Positions 43,141-53,671 are shown, counted from the first letter of the stretch. The stretch: 64,000 nucleotides of DNA from Haemophilus sp. HMSC068C11 (GCF_001815355.1 NZ_KV820360.1:109716-173715), one strand, 5' to 3'. A program made the numbers and translations. Notes: generated from the letters alone by a model not told the origin.

Positions 43141-43171
43141 AAAGTGCGGTCACTTTTGACCGCACTTTCCT
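43141..43171 (+). terminator. Paired uptake-sequence terminator after ettA
   Basis: Perfect 12-base arms AAAGTGCGGTCA/TGACCGCACTTT around a CTTT loop lie six bases past the ettA stop. Confidence 0.8.
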
Positions 43172-43189
43172 TTTACATCTGGAGTGATT

Positions 43190-43546
43190 ATGTTAGTTTA
43201 TTTGCACATTGTTTGTGCATTTTTAAGTTTAGGATTATTAATTATCCGTGGGGGAATGCAATTAAGTGGGAAAGATTGGCGAGCAATTAAACTGCTAAAA
43301 ATTTTACCGCACTTAGTTGACACACTTTTAATTGCGAGTGGCTTAACGATTTTCTTCTTGGTCGGTTATCAGTTACAAAGCTGGCTCATCATGAAAATCA
43401 TCATGCTTGTGCTTTATATTTTCTTCTCGGCTAAATATTTTAGTCGCAAAGCTACAAATCCAAATAATGTATTTCTGGTATTTGCTGTATTAAGTTTCTT
43501 GGGGGCCATTTTCTTTGCTTACCAACCAGACTTCATGGAAAGTTAA
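43190..43546 (+). CDS. SirB2 family membrane protein
   Basis: 118 residues with four membrane helices (HIVCAFLSLGLLIIRGGMQL; LPHLVDTLLIASGLTIFFLV). The RGG and HxxD-type patterns are usual for SirB2/invasion gene up-regulator family proteins, whose biochemical role is unknown. ATG 43190 has GGAG five bases upstream; a GTG at 43184 is in frame. It follows ettA as in H. influenzae. Confidence 0.78.
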   Translation: MLVYLHIVCAFLSLGLLIIRGGMQLSGKDWRAIKLLKILPHLVDTLLIASGLTIFFLVGYQLQSWLIMKIIMLVLYIFFSAKYFSRKATNPNNVFLVFAVLSFLGAIFFAYQPDFMES

Positions 43547-43553
43547 TCATAAA

Positions 43554-43585
43554 AAAATCCATCTTCAATTGAAGATGGATTTTTT
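43554..43585. terminator. Bidirectional terminator between sirB2-like and yciH
   Basis: A long perfect palindrome centred on CTTCAATTGAAG, with A and T tracts on both sides, lies between converging genes. Confidence 0.85.
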
Positions 43586-43593
43586 GTTTTATC

Positions 43594-43914
43594 TTAGCCA
43601 CCGGCTAATTTTACTTTAAACCCTTTTTGTTCTAAAAGCTGTTTCAGTAAATCGCGTTTTTCGCCTTGAATCTCAATATTGCCATCTTTAACTGAACCAC
43701 CACAACCACACCGCTTTTTAAGTTCAGCCGCTAACTTTTTCAATTCATCATCGGCTAAATCTAGCCCAGTAATCACTGAAACGCCTGCGCCTTTTCGACC
43801 ACTGGTTTGTTTTTGGATGCGAACCACACCATCACCTTTAGGGCGTTGTACTGGCTGCTTTTGCTCTTTAATTCTACCTACTTCGGTAGAATAAACTAAA
43901 GTACTCTCTGTCAT
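43594..43914 (-). CDS. yciH: Stress-response translation initiation inhibitor YciH (SUI1 family)
   Basis: 106 residues from ATG 43914, one base after the pyrF stop (TAATATG). The longer frame to 43986 lies inside pyrF. The SUI1 fold is shown by GVSVITGLDLADDELKKL, KKRCGCGGSVKDG and the C-terminal GDKRDLLKQLLEQKGFKVKL-like sequence. Bacterial YciH affects start-site fidelity. It is last in the lapA-lapB-pyrF-yciH operon. Confidence 0.92.
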   Translation of the reverse strand: MTESTLVYSTEVGRIKEQKQPVQRPKGDGVVRIQKQTSGRKGAGVSVITGLDLADDELKKLAAELKKRCGCGGSVKDGNIEIQGEKRDLLKQLLEQKGFKVKLAGG

Positions 43915-43915
43915 A

Positions 43916-44608
43916 TTACAAAAGTGATGAATTAATTGAACGAAGCACTTCTGCTGGATTTTCAGCTTGAGTAATTGGGCGACCAATCACCAAATAATCA
44001 GAACCAGAACTAATAGCCGCAGCGGGAGTCATGACGCGACGTTGATCACCAAAATCACTTCCAATTGGACGAATCCCCGGTGTGACTAATTTAAAATCAG
44101 GGCCACAAGTACTACGTAAAATCTCCACTTCTTGTGGTGAACAAACGACTCCATCTAATCCCGCACGCAGGGTTAAATGCGCAAGACGTAATACATGTTC
44201 AAGTGGTGAAGAATTAATACCGATTTGTAATAAATCCAAATCTTCCATACTTGTCAATACGGTTACTGCAATTAATAAAGGCGCATCTTTTCCATAAGGC
44301 TCGAGAATTTTCTTCGCCTCTTCCATCATTTTCAGACCACCGCTAGCATGGACATCAACCATCCATACCCCTAAATCAGCCGCAGAACGCACTGCTCTTG
44401 CCACAGTATTAGGAATATCATGAAATTTAAGATCGAGGAAAACATCAAATTGACGCTCGTGTAATTGCTTAACGAAATTTGTTCCTAGTGTGGTAAACAT
44501 TTCTTTACCCACTTTTAAACGGCATAAGCTTGGATCAATTTGATCCACGAGGGATAGCGCTTGTGCTTCCGTTTCGTAATCCAATGCAACGATTACTTTG
44601 CTATTCAT
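43916..44608 (-). CDS. pyrF: Orotidine-5'-phosphate decarboxylase
   Basis: 230 residues. It catalyses the last step of UMP synthesis. The catalytic DxKxxD motif is [13 protein letters not shown], the start is VIVALDYET, and the phosphate-binding end is [16 protein letters not shown] plus DYLVIGRPI. It is in an operon with lapB upstream (21-base gap) and yciH downstream, as in E. coli and H. influenzae. Confidence 0.96.
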   Translation of the reverse strand: MNSKVIVALDYETEAQALSLVDQIDPSLCRLKVGKEMFTTLGTNFVKQLHERQFDVFLDLKFHDIPNTVARAVRSAADLGVWMVDVHASGGLKMMEEAKKILEPYGKDAPLLIAVTVLTSMEDLDLLQIGINSSPLEHVLRLAHLTLRAGLDGVVCSPQEVEILRSTCGPDFKLVTPGIRPIGSDFGDQRRVMTPAAAISSGSDYLVIGRPITQAENPAEVLRSINSSLL

Positions 44609-44629
44609 AATTTTACCTCACTGTGTCAA

Positions 44630-45808
44630 TTAATTATGTTCTGGTTTGATGGATTCCCACTGTTTACAAGAAGGACAATTCCACATTAATTTATGGGTTT
44701 GATAACCGCAATTTGAGCAACGATAACCAAAGCCTTGCTTAATTCTCTCACCGACCATTTTATGTAGCAAAATTAAGCTTTCTTTACCTCGCCCCTCCTC
44801 TGCATCATCAATTTGAAATTGAATAAAACGGTGGAAAATAGACGTACTCGGATGTTTTGTTAACTGCTGATAAAGTTTCGATTGTGCGGCACTCTTACCA
44901 TCTTTCTCTTCAATCACGCTTGCTAACATTAAATCGACTTTCGTATTGTTAACCTGCTGGCTAGCTCGAATCAAGAATAACTCAAAGTTATCTCTCTCTC
45001 CTAATTCATCATAACAATATTTGAGCGTTTTCAGCACTTCACCAATATAAATTGGGTTTTGATCAAGAATATTCTCTAAAAAGTGAATGGCTTGACGATA
45101 GTTTTTATTAGCCATTTCTAAATCAGCAAGCAGCATTGATGCTCTCACACTGGTTGGAGATACATTCAGCGCTTTTTGTAAAATACTGCGTTTTTCGACC
45201 GCACTTTCAAGTTCACCGCTTAAGGCATATTCACAATAACATTGTGCTAATTCCACATTATTTTCTTTAGATGAGATCTTGGCAAGCTTCTCTGCGATAT
45301 TAACGGCTTTTTTCCATTCTTTTGTTTTTTGATAAATCACCAAAAGCTGTTGCAGTGCATTTTCTGCAAATTCTGGTTCATCCACCATAATGATGTAAAG
45401 CGCTTCAGCACGGTCATAAAAACCGACTGCCATGAAATCTTTGGCAAGTTGCTGTTTAGCTAATAATTTTTGTTCGAAAGAATAATTGGGACTGCGATCA
45501 AGTGCTTGATGGATCCGCAAAGCACGGTCCACTTCGCCTCGAGAACGGAAAAGATTACCGAGCGTTAGCTCAGCTTCAAATTGTGAGTTGCTTTCAATTT
45601 CATTTTCTGTTTCTTGTTTTTGCAACATATCAAGAAACAAATCAACGGCTTTATCCGTTTGATTGGAAAGCAAAAAATTGACCCCCGTGACATAATCACG
45701 AGAGAGTTTATTACTAATATCTTCCTGATCTTTCTTAGCACTCCGATGCCCCATATACCAACCGTAAGCGGCGGCTATTGGCAGAAGCAGAAAGAGTAAT
45801 TCAAGCAT
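44630..45808 (-). CDS. lapB: Lipopolysaccharide assembly protein LapB (YciM)
   Basis: 392 residues. The N-terminal membrane anchor (MLELLFLLLPIAAAYGWYMG) is followed by about nine TPR-like helical repeats. A C-terminal rubredoxin-type metal site has two CxxC pairs (YRCSNCGYQTHKLMWNCPSC). LapB controls LpxC degradation by FtsH and so lipid A output. The start is on the stop codon of lapA (TAATG). Confidence 0.95.
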   Translation of the reverse strand: MLELLFLLLPIAAAYGWYMGHRSAKKDQEDISNKLSRDYVTGVNFLLSNQTDKAVDLFLDMLQKQETENEIESNSQFEAELTLGNLFRSRGEVDRALRIHQALDRSPNYSFEQKLLAKQQLAKDFMAVGFYDRAEALYIIMVDEPEFAENALQQLLVIYQKTKEWKKAVNIAEKLAKISSKENNVELAQCYCEYALSGELESAVEKRSILQKALNVSPTSVRASMLLADLEMANKNYRQAIHFLENILDQNPIYIGEVLKTLKYCYDELGERDNFELFLIRASQQVNNTKVDLMLASVIEEKDGKSAAQSKLYQQLTKHPSTSIFHRFIQFQIDDAEEGRGKESLILLHKMVGERIKQGFGYRCSNCGYQTHKLMWNCPSCKQWESIKPEHN

Positions 45809-46101
45809 TATACTGCCTTATCACGAGTAGTCGTTAATTCGTTAATTTGTAATGTTTGACGTTTAACTTGACGCGCTAACGACATATTTTTGAATTTTAA
45901 TTTTAAGTAGAAGAATCCAGTAATTAACCAACCTAAAATTAATCCAAAACCAAATAAAATCGCGACTAGCGTTGAAAGTTGGAATTGGCTTTCAGCAACA
46001 ATGTAGTTAAAGGTGATTACTTGATCATTATTCGCCCCTATAGTTACCGCAACGATTACGATAGCTAGCACAATAATGAGTCCGAGAATATATTTAATCA
46101 T
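45808..46101 (-). CDS. lapA: Lipopolysaccharide assembly protein LapA (YciS)
   Basis: 97 residues from ATG 46101, with AAGGAG six bases upstream; a GTG codon before it is also in frame. It has two membrane helices (YILGLIIVLAIVIVAVTIGA; STLVAILFGFGLILGWLITG) and a C-terminal coiled coil. It partners LapB at the inner membrane. The gene is translationally coupled to lapB. Confidence 0.92.
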   Translation of the reverse strand: MIKYILGLIIVLAIVIVAVTIGANNDQVITFNYIVAESQFQLSTLVAILFGFGLILGWLITGFFYLKLKFKNMSLARQVKRQTLQINELTTTRDKAV

Positions 46102-46150
46102 CACAATCTCCTTGTTAAGAATAGATTCATTATGCCAAAATTTGTAATAA

Positions 46151-46174
46151 AAAACGACACCTAAGTGTCGTTTT
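46151..46174 (-). terminator. Terminator of ihfB
   Basis: AAAACGACAC and its exact complement form a stem with a 4-base loop, followed by T on the minus strand, 20 bases past the ihfB stop. Confidence 0.8.
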
Positions 46175-46193
46175 ATTGATATCGATTGAATGT

Positions 46194-46478
46194 TTAAGCA
46201 AAAACATTTACACGATCTTTTAATTCTTTACCCGCTTTAAAGTGAGGTACAGATTTAGCATCTAATTTTACAGAATCACCGGTTTTAGGATTACGGCCAA
46301 CTCTCGGCTGACGATGGTGTAAAGAGAAGCTACCAAAACCACGTACTTCAATACGATTCCCCTCTTCTAAAGATTGTGCAATGAGTTCAAGAATATCCTT
46401 TACAATACCTTCTACTTCTTTTGCGGATAAAGTTGGGTGCTTTGTTGATAGATTTTCAATTAGTTCAGATTTAGTCAT
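46194..46478 (-). CDS. ihfB: Integration host factor subunit beta
   Basis: 94 residues from ATG 46478, the standard IHF-beta length; the frame extends two codons to a TTG but GGAGAG fits 46478. The HU/IHF signature [20 protein letters not shown] contains the DNA-intercalating Pro. With IhfA it bends DNA by about 160 degrees; site-specific recombination of integrated elements such as the island here often needs it. It lies between rpsA and lapA, its usual place. Confidence 0.96.
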   Translation of the reverse strand: MTKSELIENLSTKHPTLSAKEVEGIVKDILELIAQSLEEGNRIEVRGFGSFSLHHRQPRVGRNPKTGDSVKLDAKSVPHFKAGKELKDRVNVFA

Positions 46479-46582
46479 CGTCAACTCTCCTTTAAACTTA
46501 TACTTAAACTTGTTATTAAGACTTACAGGTAATGCATTAGTTCATAATAAATTACCGCTAAATCCTTGTTAATTATAGCTGG

Positions 46583-46614
46583 TAGTAATAAGGCTGAGTC
46601 AATGACCCAGCCTT
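46583..46614 (-). terminator. Terminator of rpsA
   Basis: AAGGCTG/CAGCCTT arms (46590-46596, 46608-46614), extended by an inner GTCA/TGAC pair, are followed by T-rich DNA on the minus strand. Confidence 0.7.
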
Positions 46615-46629
46615 ATTTATGTGAATTAA

Positions 46630-48279
46630 TTATTCACCTTTAGCTGCTTTGAAAGCTTCAGCCATTGCGTTTGGAATAGCAACATCTTCTTGTTTGGTAT
46701 TCACGTTTGCAACTGCAGCGGCTTCTTCAGCTTGATCTTTCGCTTTTACAGATAAGTGAACGATACGAGCTTTACGATCAACACCTGTGTATTTCGCTTC
46801 AACTACATCACCTGCTGCAACTTCGTTTGTTAAGTCTGCTGCACGGATATAACCTTCAACGCCACCTGCTAATTCAACTTTAGCACCTTTAGCGTCAGCT
46901 TCAACAACAGTTGCAGAAATTACTGCACCTTTTTTGTTGATTGCTACGAAGTTGTTGAATGGATCATCTTCAAGTTGTTTGATACCTAAAGAAATACGTT
47001 CTTTCACTGCATCTACTGCTAATACTACTGCAGAAACTTCGTCACCTTTTTTGTAGTTACGAACTGCTTCTTCACCTGCAACATTCCAAGAAATGTCAGA
47101 TAAGTGAACTAAACCGTCGATACCACCTTCAAGACCGATGAAGATACCGAAATCAGTGATTGATTTGATTTTACCAGTAACTTTGTCGCCTTTGTTGTGA
47201 GTTTCAGCAAATTGAGTCCATGGGTTAGGTTTGCATTGTTTTAAACCTAAAGAAATACGACGACGTTCTTCGTCAACTTCTAACACCATTACTTCAACTG
47301 TATCGCCTAAGCTTACAACTTTAGATGGGTGGATGTTTTTGTTAGTCCAATCCATTTCAGAAACGTGAACTAAACCTTCAACACCATCTAAGATTTCAAC
47401 GAAACAGCCGTAGTCAGTTAAGTTAGTTACTTTACCAGTTAATTTGCTGTTTACTGGGTGGTTTTCAGCGATAGCAACCCAAGGATCTTGACCTAATTGT
47501 TTTAAGCCTAAAGATACGCGAGTACGATCTTTGTCAAATTTTAATACTTTAACAGTCACTTCGTCGCCTACATTCACAATTTCGCTTGGGTGTTTAACAC
47601 GTTTCCAAGCCATATCAGTGATGTGTAATAAACCGTCAACGCCACCTAAATCTACGAATGCACCGTAGTCAGTTAAGTTTTTAACGATACCTTTAACTTC
47701 TGAACCTTCAGCTAGGTTCTCAAGGATCTGTTCACGTTCTTGGCTGTTTTCAGATTCGATCACTGCACGACGAGAAACAACAACGTTGTTACGTTTTTGA
47801 TCTAATTTGATTACTTTGAATTCTAATTCTTTACCAAGTAGGTGATCAGCTTCACGTGCAGGACGTGTATCAACTAATGAACCTGGTAAGAATGCACGAA
47901 CACCGTTTAACTCAACTGTGAAACCGCCTTTCACTTTACCGTTGATTAAACCGATAACGGTCGCTTTATCTTCGTAAGCTTTTTCTAATTCAATCCAAGA
48001 TTCATGACGAACAGCTTTCTCACGAGAAAGTTTAGTTTCGCCGTAACCATCTTCAACTGCATCTAAAGCTACGTTTACTGTGTCACCAACTTTAACTTCA
48101 AGTTCACCTTGAGCGTTTTGGAATTCAGCAACAGGAATTGCAGATTCAGATTTTAAGCCTGCATCAACAAGTACAAAGCCTTTTTGAATAGCAACAACAG
48201 TACCGCTAACGATTGAACCTTGACGGGTTTCAAGGCCTTTTAATGATTCTTCAAAGAGTTGAGCAAAAGATTCTGACAT
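46630..48279 (-). CDS. rpsA: 30S ribosomal protein S1
   Basis: 549 residues with six S1 (OB-fold) repeats, the last four highly regular ([40 protein letters not shown]). It binds mRNA and helps initiation on structured messages. A 96-base untranslated leader separates it from cmk; E. coli S1 represses its own translation through such a leader. The gene is rich in preferred codons, as expected for high expression. Confidence 0.97.
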   Translation of the reverse strand: MSESFAQLFEESLKGLETRQGSIVSGTVVAIQKGFVLVDAGLKSESAIPVAEFQNAQGELEVKVGDTVNVALDAVEDGYGETKLSREKAVRHESWIELEKAYEDKATVIGLINGKVKGGFTVELNGVRAFLPGSLVDTRPAREADHLLGKELEFKVIKLDQKRNNVVVSRRAVIESENSQEREQILENLAEGSEVKGIVKNLTDYGAFVDLGGVDGLLHITDMAWKRVKHPSEIVNVGDEVTVKVLKFDKDRTRVSLGLKQLGQDPWVAIAENHPVNSKLTGKVTNLTDYGCFVEILDGVEGLVHVSEMDWTNKNIHPSKVVSLGDTVEVMVLEVDEERRRISLGLKQCKPNPWTQFAETHNKGDKVTGKIKSITDFGIFIGLEGGIDGLVHLSDISWNVAGEEAVRNYKKGDEVSAVVLAVDAVKERISLGIKQLEDDPFNNFVAINKKGAVISATVVEADAKGAKVELAGGVEGYIRAADLTNEVAAGDVVEAKYTGVDRKARIVHLSVKAKDQAEEAAAVANVNTKQEDVAIPNAMAEAFKAAKGE

Positions 48280-48375
48280 ATAAATAATCTTCTTAATTTA
48301 AGTTAATAACATCCACATTAAGATCCATAAAATGCGGGGTTGAGGATAAATGTCTATTCTTCCTTGAATAAACAG

Positions 48376-49053
48376 TTAAATCGAAATTGACACTTTTTGT
48401 TGAATATAATCCAACGCTTGAGCAATGACCTCATCAATACTCAATGTTGTGCTATCTAACAATAAAGCATCGTCAGCCGGTTTCAATGGCGCAACCTCAC
48501 GATTTCTATCGCGAAAATCGCGTTCTTGTATCTCGGCTAAAATCTGTGCAAAGTTACCATTAATTCCCTTATTTTGCAACTGTTTATAGCGTCTTTTTGC
48601 ACGTTCTTCCGCACTTGCATCTAAAAACAGTTTAACTTGTGCATTTGGGAAAACCACGGTTCCCATATCTCGCCCATCCGCAATCAGGCCATCATTTTTG
48701 CCAAAATCCTGCTGAAGTTGCAGTAAAGCTGACCGCACTTTTGGGAAAACTGCCACTTTTGAGGCGGCTTCCGCCACTTCTTGCGTGCGGATCAAATGGC
48801 TCACATCCATTCCACCTAAAAGCACATTGACTTCTCCATTCTTTGGAATGAACTGAATATCTAAATGACGTGCTAACTCCGCTAATCCTTCTTCATCGGT
48901 TAAGTCTGCATGGCGTTTCAGTGCAGCCAATGCCGTCACGCGATAAATCGCACCACTATCTAATAAGGTAAAACCTAACTTTTCTGCCAATGCGTAACAA
49001 AGAGTTCCCTTTCCTGCCCCACTTGGGCCATCAACGGTGATAATCATACCCAT
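48376..49053 (-). CDS. cmk: Cytidylate kinase
   Basis: 225 residues. It phosphorylates CMP and dCMP. The P-loop is [13 protein letters not shown] at the N-terminus and the lid/CMP-binding regions include [25 protein letters not shown] and [16 protein letters not shown]. It starts 10 bases after mtn in a likely mtn-cmk-rpsA series. Confidence 0.96.
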   Translation of the reverse strand: MGMIITVDGPSGAGKGTLCYALAEKLGFTLLDSGAIYRVTALAALKRHADLTDEEGLAELARHLDIQFIPKNGEVNVLLGGMDVSHLIRTQEVAEAASKVAVFPKVRSALLQLQQDFGKNDGLIADGRDMGTVVFPNAQVKLFLDASAEERAKRRYKQLQNKGINGNFAQILAEIQERDFRDRNREVAPLKPADDALLLDSTTLSIDEVIAQALDYIQQKVSISI

Positions 49054-49063
49054 ACATTACCTC

Positions 49064-49753
49064 TTATAATCTTTCTATCATGCCCAATACTAATGCCGAG
49101 GATTGTTTTGCTGCAAGTGGGAGAAATTCTTCAAATGACATACTTGCTTCGCCATCGCCTGCATCTGAAATGGCTCGAACGACCACAAAAGGTACGTTAA
49201 AGGCATGACAAACTTGTGCAATTGCTGTAGCTTCCATTTCTACGGCTGTCACATTGGGAAAATCGGCTTTAATTTGAGCAATTTTTTCTTCGCTATTAAT
49301 AAAACTATCACCAGAGCAAATTAAACCGCGTTTTACATTTTGTCCTTGTGATTGGGCAATTTCATCGGCTAAATCTGCTAATTGTTTATCTGAAAGAAAA
49401 GCAGCTGGATTTGCAGGTAATTGACCTTTTTCATAGCCAAAAGCTGTCACATCGGCATCGTGATATCGGGCTTCATCTGAAATAACGATATCCCCCACTT
49501 TTAAGCCTTTCGCAACACCACCCGCTGAGCCCGTATTTAAAACCACATCCGGTTTAGCCAATTGTAATAAAGCTGTGGTACCAATAGCTGCCGCGACTTT
49601 ACCAATCCCAGATTGCAATAACGCGATCTCTTTGCCATTAATTTTGCCTTCAAAAATGACCGCACTTGCAACTTTTGTCTCTTTTTTATCTGTCATTAAT
49701 TGGGATAAAATCTCCACTTCTTGTGCCATTGCACCAACAATCCCGATTTTCAT
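49064..49753 (-). CDS. mtn: 5'-methylthioadenosine/S-adenosylhomocysteine nucleosidase
   Basis: 229 residues. It splits MTA and SAH and feeds the AI-2 pathway through S-ribosylhomocysteine. Family regions are [14 protein letters not shown] (catalytic Glu12), [30 protein letters not shown] and the catalytic Asp in [11 protein letters not shown]. It overlaps the preceding gene's stop by one base (TAATG). Confidence 0.95.
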   Translation of the reverse strand: MKIGIVGAMAQEVEILSQLMTDKKETKVASAVIFEGKINGKEIALLQSGIGKVAAAIGTTALLQLAKPDVVLNTGSAGGVAKGLKVGDIVISDEARYHDADVTAFGYEKGQLPANPAAFLSDKQLADLADEIAQSQGQNVKRGLICSGDSFINSEEKIAQIKADFPNVTAVEMEATAIAQVCHAFNVPFVVVRAISDAGDGEASMSFEEFLPLAAKQSSALVLGMIERL

Positions 49754-50466
49754 TAATTTTTCCTTTCTTGTTCGAGTTTATTCACTAAGAAATCTAATAC
49801 CGCAACGCCATAATCATCGTTATACAATGTACTCGCGGTGAGAACATATTTTCCGCCCACAACCACATAAGGGAACGTAAATACGCCATATTCTTCTGTT
49901 AAATTAATGGCATTATTCACATCTTCTTTTACTTCAGCAGAATGCACGATTTTATTAAATTCAGCTTTACTGATCCCTTGCGAGGCTATCCATTCTCGCA
50001 TCTTATCTAATGACGATAATTCGGTATAACGTGCCTTTTCAGAGGTTTCAAATAACAGCGTATCTGACAACTCGCCTACTTTTAAACGCTGTAAGGTATA
50101 AAATATTGTCGCTGAAAATTTTGCTTCGTTCGTAGCAACCGGGTATTCATCTAATGCCACTTTATTTGGGCGAATTTGGCTATAAAGTTGCAAGATATCT
50201 TGAGCTGAAGAACAAACCCGACAGTCGTAATCAAAGAAAAATTGGATAGGAATTCTACTATCACTTCTTCTAATCTGCTCAATAGGTTCTTGATATGAAA
50301 AATAATCTCTACCGTCTTCAAACTGTGTCACATTTGCAGGCGGTAAGTGTGGTGAATTTTTGGCGGAAAAATCCTTCGCATTGACTTCACCGGATGCGAC
50401 ATTTGTCACGCTCAGCAACATCATTGCAAATGATCCTTTAAATGTATTCTGCCAAAATTTTTTCAT
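49753..50466 (-). CDS. DsbA-like periplasmic thioredoxin-fold protein with CRVC site
   Basis: 237 residues with a probable signal peptide ([20 protein letters not shown]). DsbA-type fold: [16 protein letters not shown] holds a CxxC site, and [16 protein letters not shown] the cis-proline loop. The dipeptide between the cysteines is R-V, unlike P-H of DsbA, so its redox potential may differ. It is translationally coupled to recJ (ATGA overlap) and mtn. A specialised oxidase or isomerase partner is possible; substrate unknown. Confidence 0.75.
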   Translation of the reverse strand: MKKFWQNTFKGSFAMMLLSVTNVASGEVNAKDFSAKNSPHLPPANVTQFEDGRDYFSYQEPIEQIRRSDSRIPIQFFFDYDCRVCSSAQDILQLYSQIRPNKVALDEYPVATNEAKFSATIFYTLQRLKVGELSDTLLFETSEKARYTELSSLDKMREWIASQGISKAEFNKIVHSAEVKEDVNNAINLTEEYGVFTFPYVVVGGKYVLTASTLYNDDYGVAVLDFLVNKLEQERKN

Positions 50467-52190
50467 AAACTAACTGGCTCAATATAATCGACTAATAATT
50501 GGACGTTTCGATTTCCTCGAAACTCATTAATTTCTAATTTATAAGCAAATTTTGCCTGTTTAATAGACAAATCGGGATAATACCGAGTATCAATATTAAA
50601 CGCAATGGCATCTAATAATGGACCGCCATTTCTAGGCTCAACAAGCATTTTTAAATGATTTTGATTTTGCCCAATAGTACGTTGCTCAAAAATTTTAAAT
50701 TCACCATCAAAAACAGGCTCAGGAAAAGCTTGACCCCAAGGTCCACCAGATTTTATCACTTCTGCCGTTTCAATACTAAATTCATTTGCTTGAAGTTCGC
50801 CATCCGTCCAAATCACTCCTTGTAATTGATCTTCATTTAACCAATCTTGTACCGTTTGATTAAAAATCTTTTGAAAATCAGGGAAAAAGCTTTCTTTAAT
50901 GCTTAATCCTGCTGCCATAGCATGACCACCAAATTTTAAAATCATATCCGGATGTTGAGAATGGATGCGTTCTAATACATCGCGCATATGCAAGCCTTCA
51001 ATTGAACGTGCAGAACCTTTTATAATACCTTCTTGATCTTGTGCAAAAGCAATGACTGGTCGATGGTATTGCTCTTTAATACGAGAAGCTACAATGCCTA
51101 ATACACCTTGATGCCAATCTTTCTGAAATAAGGTTATTCCCACCGGTAATTCATCGGAAAGTGCGGTGAGATTGCGGCAAATTTCTAAAGCCTCGAGCTT
51201 CATGCCTTGTTCAATTTCTTTTCTAGCCTGATTTAAGCTGTCCAAATCCAAAGCTTGTTCTCTTGCCTCTTGCATGCTTTCTGCAAGTAATAACTCCACA
51301 CCAACAGACATATTATCTAATCGCCCTGCAGCATTTAAACGGGGTGCTATCGCAAAGCCCAAATCAGCCGAACTAAGTTTTTCGACTTCTCGATTAGCCA
51401 CTTCAGCGAGAGCAATAATTCCTGGTCGACAACGCTTTGCACGAATTCGCATCAACCCTTGATGGGCTAAAATACGGTTATTTTGATCAAGGGGAACAAC
51501 ATCCGCAATTGTGCCGAGCGCGACTAAATCCAGTAATTCAGTAAAATTAGGCTGTGTTTCAGCCGTAAAGATACCTAACTCGCGAAATTTGGCTCGTAAA
51601 GCGAGCATTAAATAAAACGCCACGCCCACACCGGCTAAACATTTTGAGGGGAAATCACATTGTTGCAAATTTGGATTAACAATAGCATCAGCATTCGGCA
51701 GTATTTCTGGTGGCAAGTGGTGATCGGTAATCAGCACCTTCACGCCCTGCTCTTTTAAATATGCTACGCCCTCAAAGGATGATACCCCGTTATCTACTGT
51801 CATCAATAACTGCACGCCTTTTTCCATTGCCATTTCAGCAACAGGCATACTCAAACCATAGCCTTGCTCAAAACGATTCGGCACAAGATATTCCACATCA
51901 GTAAAGCCAAGCATACGCAAAGCTAATACTGAAAGTGCCGTACTCGTTGCCCCATCAGCATCAAAATCACCTACTATAACAATCTTTTGTTGCTGTTGAT
52001 AAGCATCAACCAATAAATCCACGGCTTGTTGAATACCATATAATTGATTGGGATTCAGCATTGATTGCAAAGTTCGGTCTAATTCTTGGCTGTTTTTAAT
52101 ATGGCGAGAACGATAGAGACGATCGAGTAATGCATTATCTGAAACAGGATTTCCGGCTGGAATTTCACGACGTTTGATGAGTTTTTTCAC
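50463..52190 (-). CDS. recJ: Single-stranded-DNA-specific exonuclease RecJ
   Basis: 575 residues. 5'-3' ssDNA exonuclease of the DHH family, used in recombination, mismatch repair and processing of incoming DNA during competence. DHH motifs: IVGDFDADGATST, MTVDNGVSSFEG, ITDHHLPPE and, in DHHA1, GGHAMAAGLSI. It follows dsbC on the same strand after a hairpin-containing gap of 102 bases. Confidence 0.96.
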   Translation of the reverse strand: MKKLIKRREIPAGNPVSDNALLDRLYRSRHIKNSQELDRTLQSMLNPNQLYGIQQAVDLLVDAYQQQQKIVIVGDFDADGATSTALSVLALRMLGFTDVEYLVPNRFEQGYGLSMPVAEMAMEKGVQLLMTVDNGVSSFEGVAYLKEQGVKVLITDHHLPPEILPNADAIVNPNLQQCDFPSKCLAGVGVAFYLMLALRAKFRELGIFTAETQPNFTELLDLVALGTIADVVPLDQNNRILAHQGLMRIRAKRCRPGIIALAEVANREVEKLSSADLGFAIAPRLNAAGRLDNMSVGVELLLAESMQEAREQALDLDSLNQARKEIEQGMKLEALEICRNLTALSDELPVGITLFQKDWHQGVLGIVASRIKEQYHRPVIAFAQDQEGIIKGSARSIEGLHMRDVLERIHSQHPDMILKFGGHAMAAGLSIKESFFPDFQKIFNQTVQDWLNEDQLQGVIWTDGELQANEFSIETAEVIKSGGPWGQAFPEPVFDGEFKIFEQRTIGQNQNHLKMLVEPRNGGPLLDAIAFNIDTRYYPDLSIKQAKFAYKLEINEFRGNRNVQLLVDYIEPVSL

Positions 52191-52258
52191 GGTATTTCGT
52201 TATTTTAAATGACCACTAAAGGAACATTCGATATGCGCTTTCATGATATGAATATTTT

Positions 52259-52280
52259 AAGGGCGTATATCATACGCCCT
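52259..52280 (-). terminator. Hairpin between dsbC and recJ
   Basis: AGGGCGTAT/ATACGCCCT arms with a 3-base loop lie 13 bases past dsbC. Only a weak T run follows, so it may pause or attenuate and not fully stop transcription into recJ. Confidence 0.5.
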
Positions 52281-52292
52281 CACTACTAACAA

Positions 52293-52979
52293 TTATTGTG
52301 CTGATTCTTGTAATACAGCTAATAAATCTTGAGGTTTTAAATATCCACCAAGCATTTCACCTGTTGATGTCACAATACTTGGCGTACCTTTCACACCAAG
52401 TTGTACACCTAAATCATAATGTTTTTTCATAATGTTAGGTGTTTTCAATTCTTTCGGTAAGTTACCTTTTTCTGCTTCGTTCAATGCAAATACAGGATCT
52501 TTTGCCGTCCAAATTGCTTCCATTTGGCGAGCAGTTTCATTCATTCCTGCTCGAGGAAATGCCAAATAACGAATAGTAATACCTAAATCATTATACTCTT
52601 TTATTTGTTGATGGAGTAAATGACAATAATGGCAAGTGATATCCATGAATACTGTCACAACATGTTTTTCATTTTTTGCCGGATAAACAATCATTTCATT
52701 TTTTAATGCGTTCACTTTATCCGCTAGAAATTTACTCGCTACATCAACAGGACCTTTATTCGTTAATTCATACATTTTACCTTGCAAAACATATTGACCA
52801 TTTTCACTCACATATAAAATACCTTGATCTGTCACAGCAGTTTTAAGGCCTTTTACAGGCGAATCTTTTACTTCTATATTTTTCGCACCTAATGCCTGCA
52901 ATTTTGATTTAATCGTAGCATTATCTGCCATTGCGTTAACCGAAACCATAACTAAAAGTGCGGTCAGTAATTTATTCAT
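52293..52979 (-). CDS. dsbC: Thiol:disulfide interchange protein DsbC
   Basis: 228 residues with a signal peptide (MNKLLTALLVMVSVNAMA), an N-terminal dimerisation domain and a thioredoxin-fold domain with active site C-H-Y-C (Cys116/Cys119 in MDITCHYCHLL); E. coli DsbC has CGYC. The cis-proline is in GVKGTPSIVTS. It reshuffles wrong disulfides in the periplasm. The dsbC-recJ-prfB neighbourhood is the same as in E. coli and H. influenzae. An uptake core lies in the signal-peptide coding region. Confidence 0.94.
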   Translation of the reverse strand: MNKLLTALLVMVSVNAMADNATIKSKLQALGAKNIEVKDSPVKGLKTAVTDQGILYVSENGQYVLQGKMYELTNKGPVDVASKFLADKVNALKNEMIVYPAKNEKHVVTVFMDITCHYCHLLHQQIKEYNDLGITIRYLAFPRAGMNETARQMEAIWTAKDPVFALNEAEKGNLPKELKTPNIMKKHYDLGVQLGVKGTPSIVTSTGEMLGGYLKPQDLLAVLQESAQ

Positions 52980-53175
52980 ACTCGTTGTTCCTAATTTATT
53001 ATGAAAATGAGCCTGAATTATAAAGTAATTGATGATTTATGCAAAACTGTTATTTTTTCTAAATAGCATACCAAAAAGATCAACTAAATACTTGATCAAA
53101 TAACTATACTTTATTACAATACCAAATGTACCCATTCTGGTACAATTTTTAATTCTACTCAAAGAGGATATCTCA

Positions 53176-53646
53176 ATGAAAAACTTATTGAAAATCACAG
53201 CTATTGCAGCATTAACCTTCAGCTCTATTAATGCATTTGCTGCATCTCAACAAGCTGAAGAAGTGAAAAAATTTAAAGCGTGGGAAGAAACAGCTGGCCA
53301 AAAACTTGAAGCAAGTTTTGATGCAATTGCTACAGCCTCTTCAAGTAGCAATGTGGCCGCAACTGAAACTGCTGTTGCAGAATTTGATAAAAAAGCAGCA
53401 GAACATGTAGCCGAATTAGAAGCATTAGGCATTAAAAGTGAAGAAGTTTCACCACTTGTTTCTATGTATAAAGAATATGTAGATGCTGAAAAAGAAGTGG
53501 CTCAACTAATTTTATCTCAAGTCAAATCACCATCTGCTGACAATGCAGGTAAAGTTCCTGAAGCTGTCGCAAAAGCAAACGCAAAAGACGATGCTATTGA
53601 CAAATTAGCAGATCAATTAGAAGAAAAATTCCCTGCAGAGGAATAA
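53176..53646 (+). CDS. Small periplasmic helical protein of unknown function
   Basis: 156 residues with a clear signal peptide (MKNLLKITAIAALTFSSINAFA, then ASQQ). The mature part is Ala-, Glu- and Lys-rich and heptad-like (AEEVKKFKAWEETAGQKLEA; YVDAEKEVAQLILSQVK), with no Cys or Trp cluster beyond one Trp, and probably forms a helical bundle. In general style it resembles the protein at the window start (1-289). Good ribosome binding site AGAGGATATCTCA. Strong terminator downstream. Not recognised. Confidence 0.7.
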   Translation: MKNLLKITAIAALTFSSINAFAASQQAEEVKKFKAWEETAGQKLEASFDAIATASSSSNVAATETAVAEFDKKAAEHVAELEALGIKSEEVSPLVSMYKEYVDAEKEVAQLILSQVKSPSADNAGKVPEAVAKANAKDDAIDKLADQLEEKFPAEE

Positions 53647-53671
53647 TTTCATCCTTTTTAATTATATTAAG

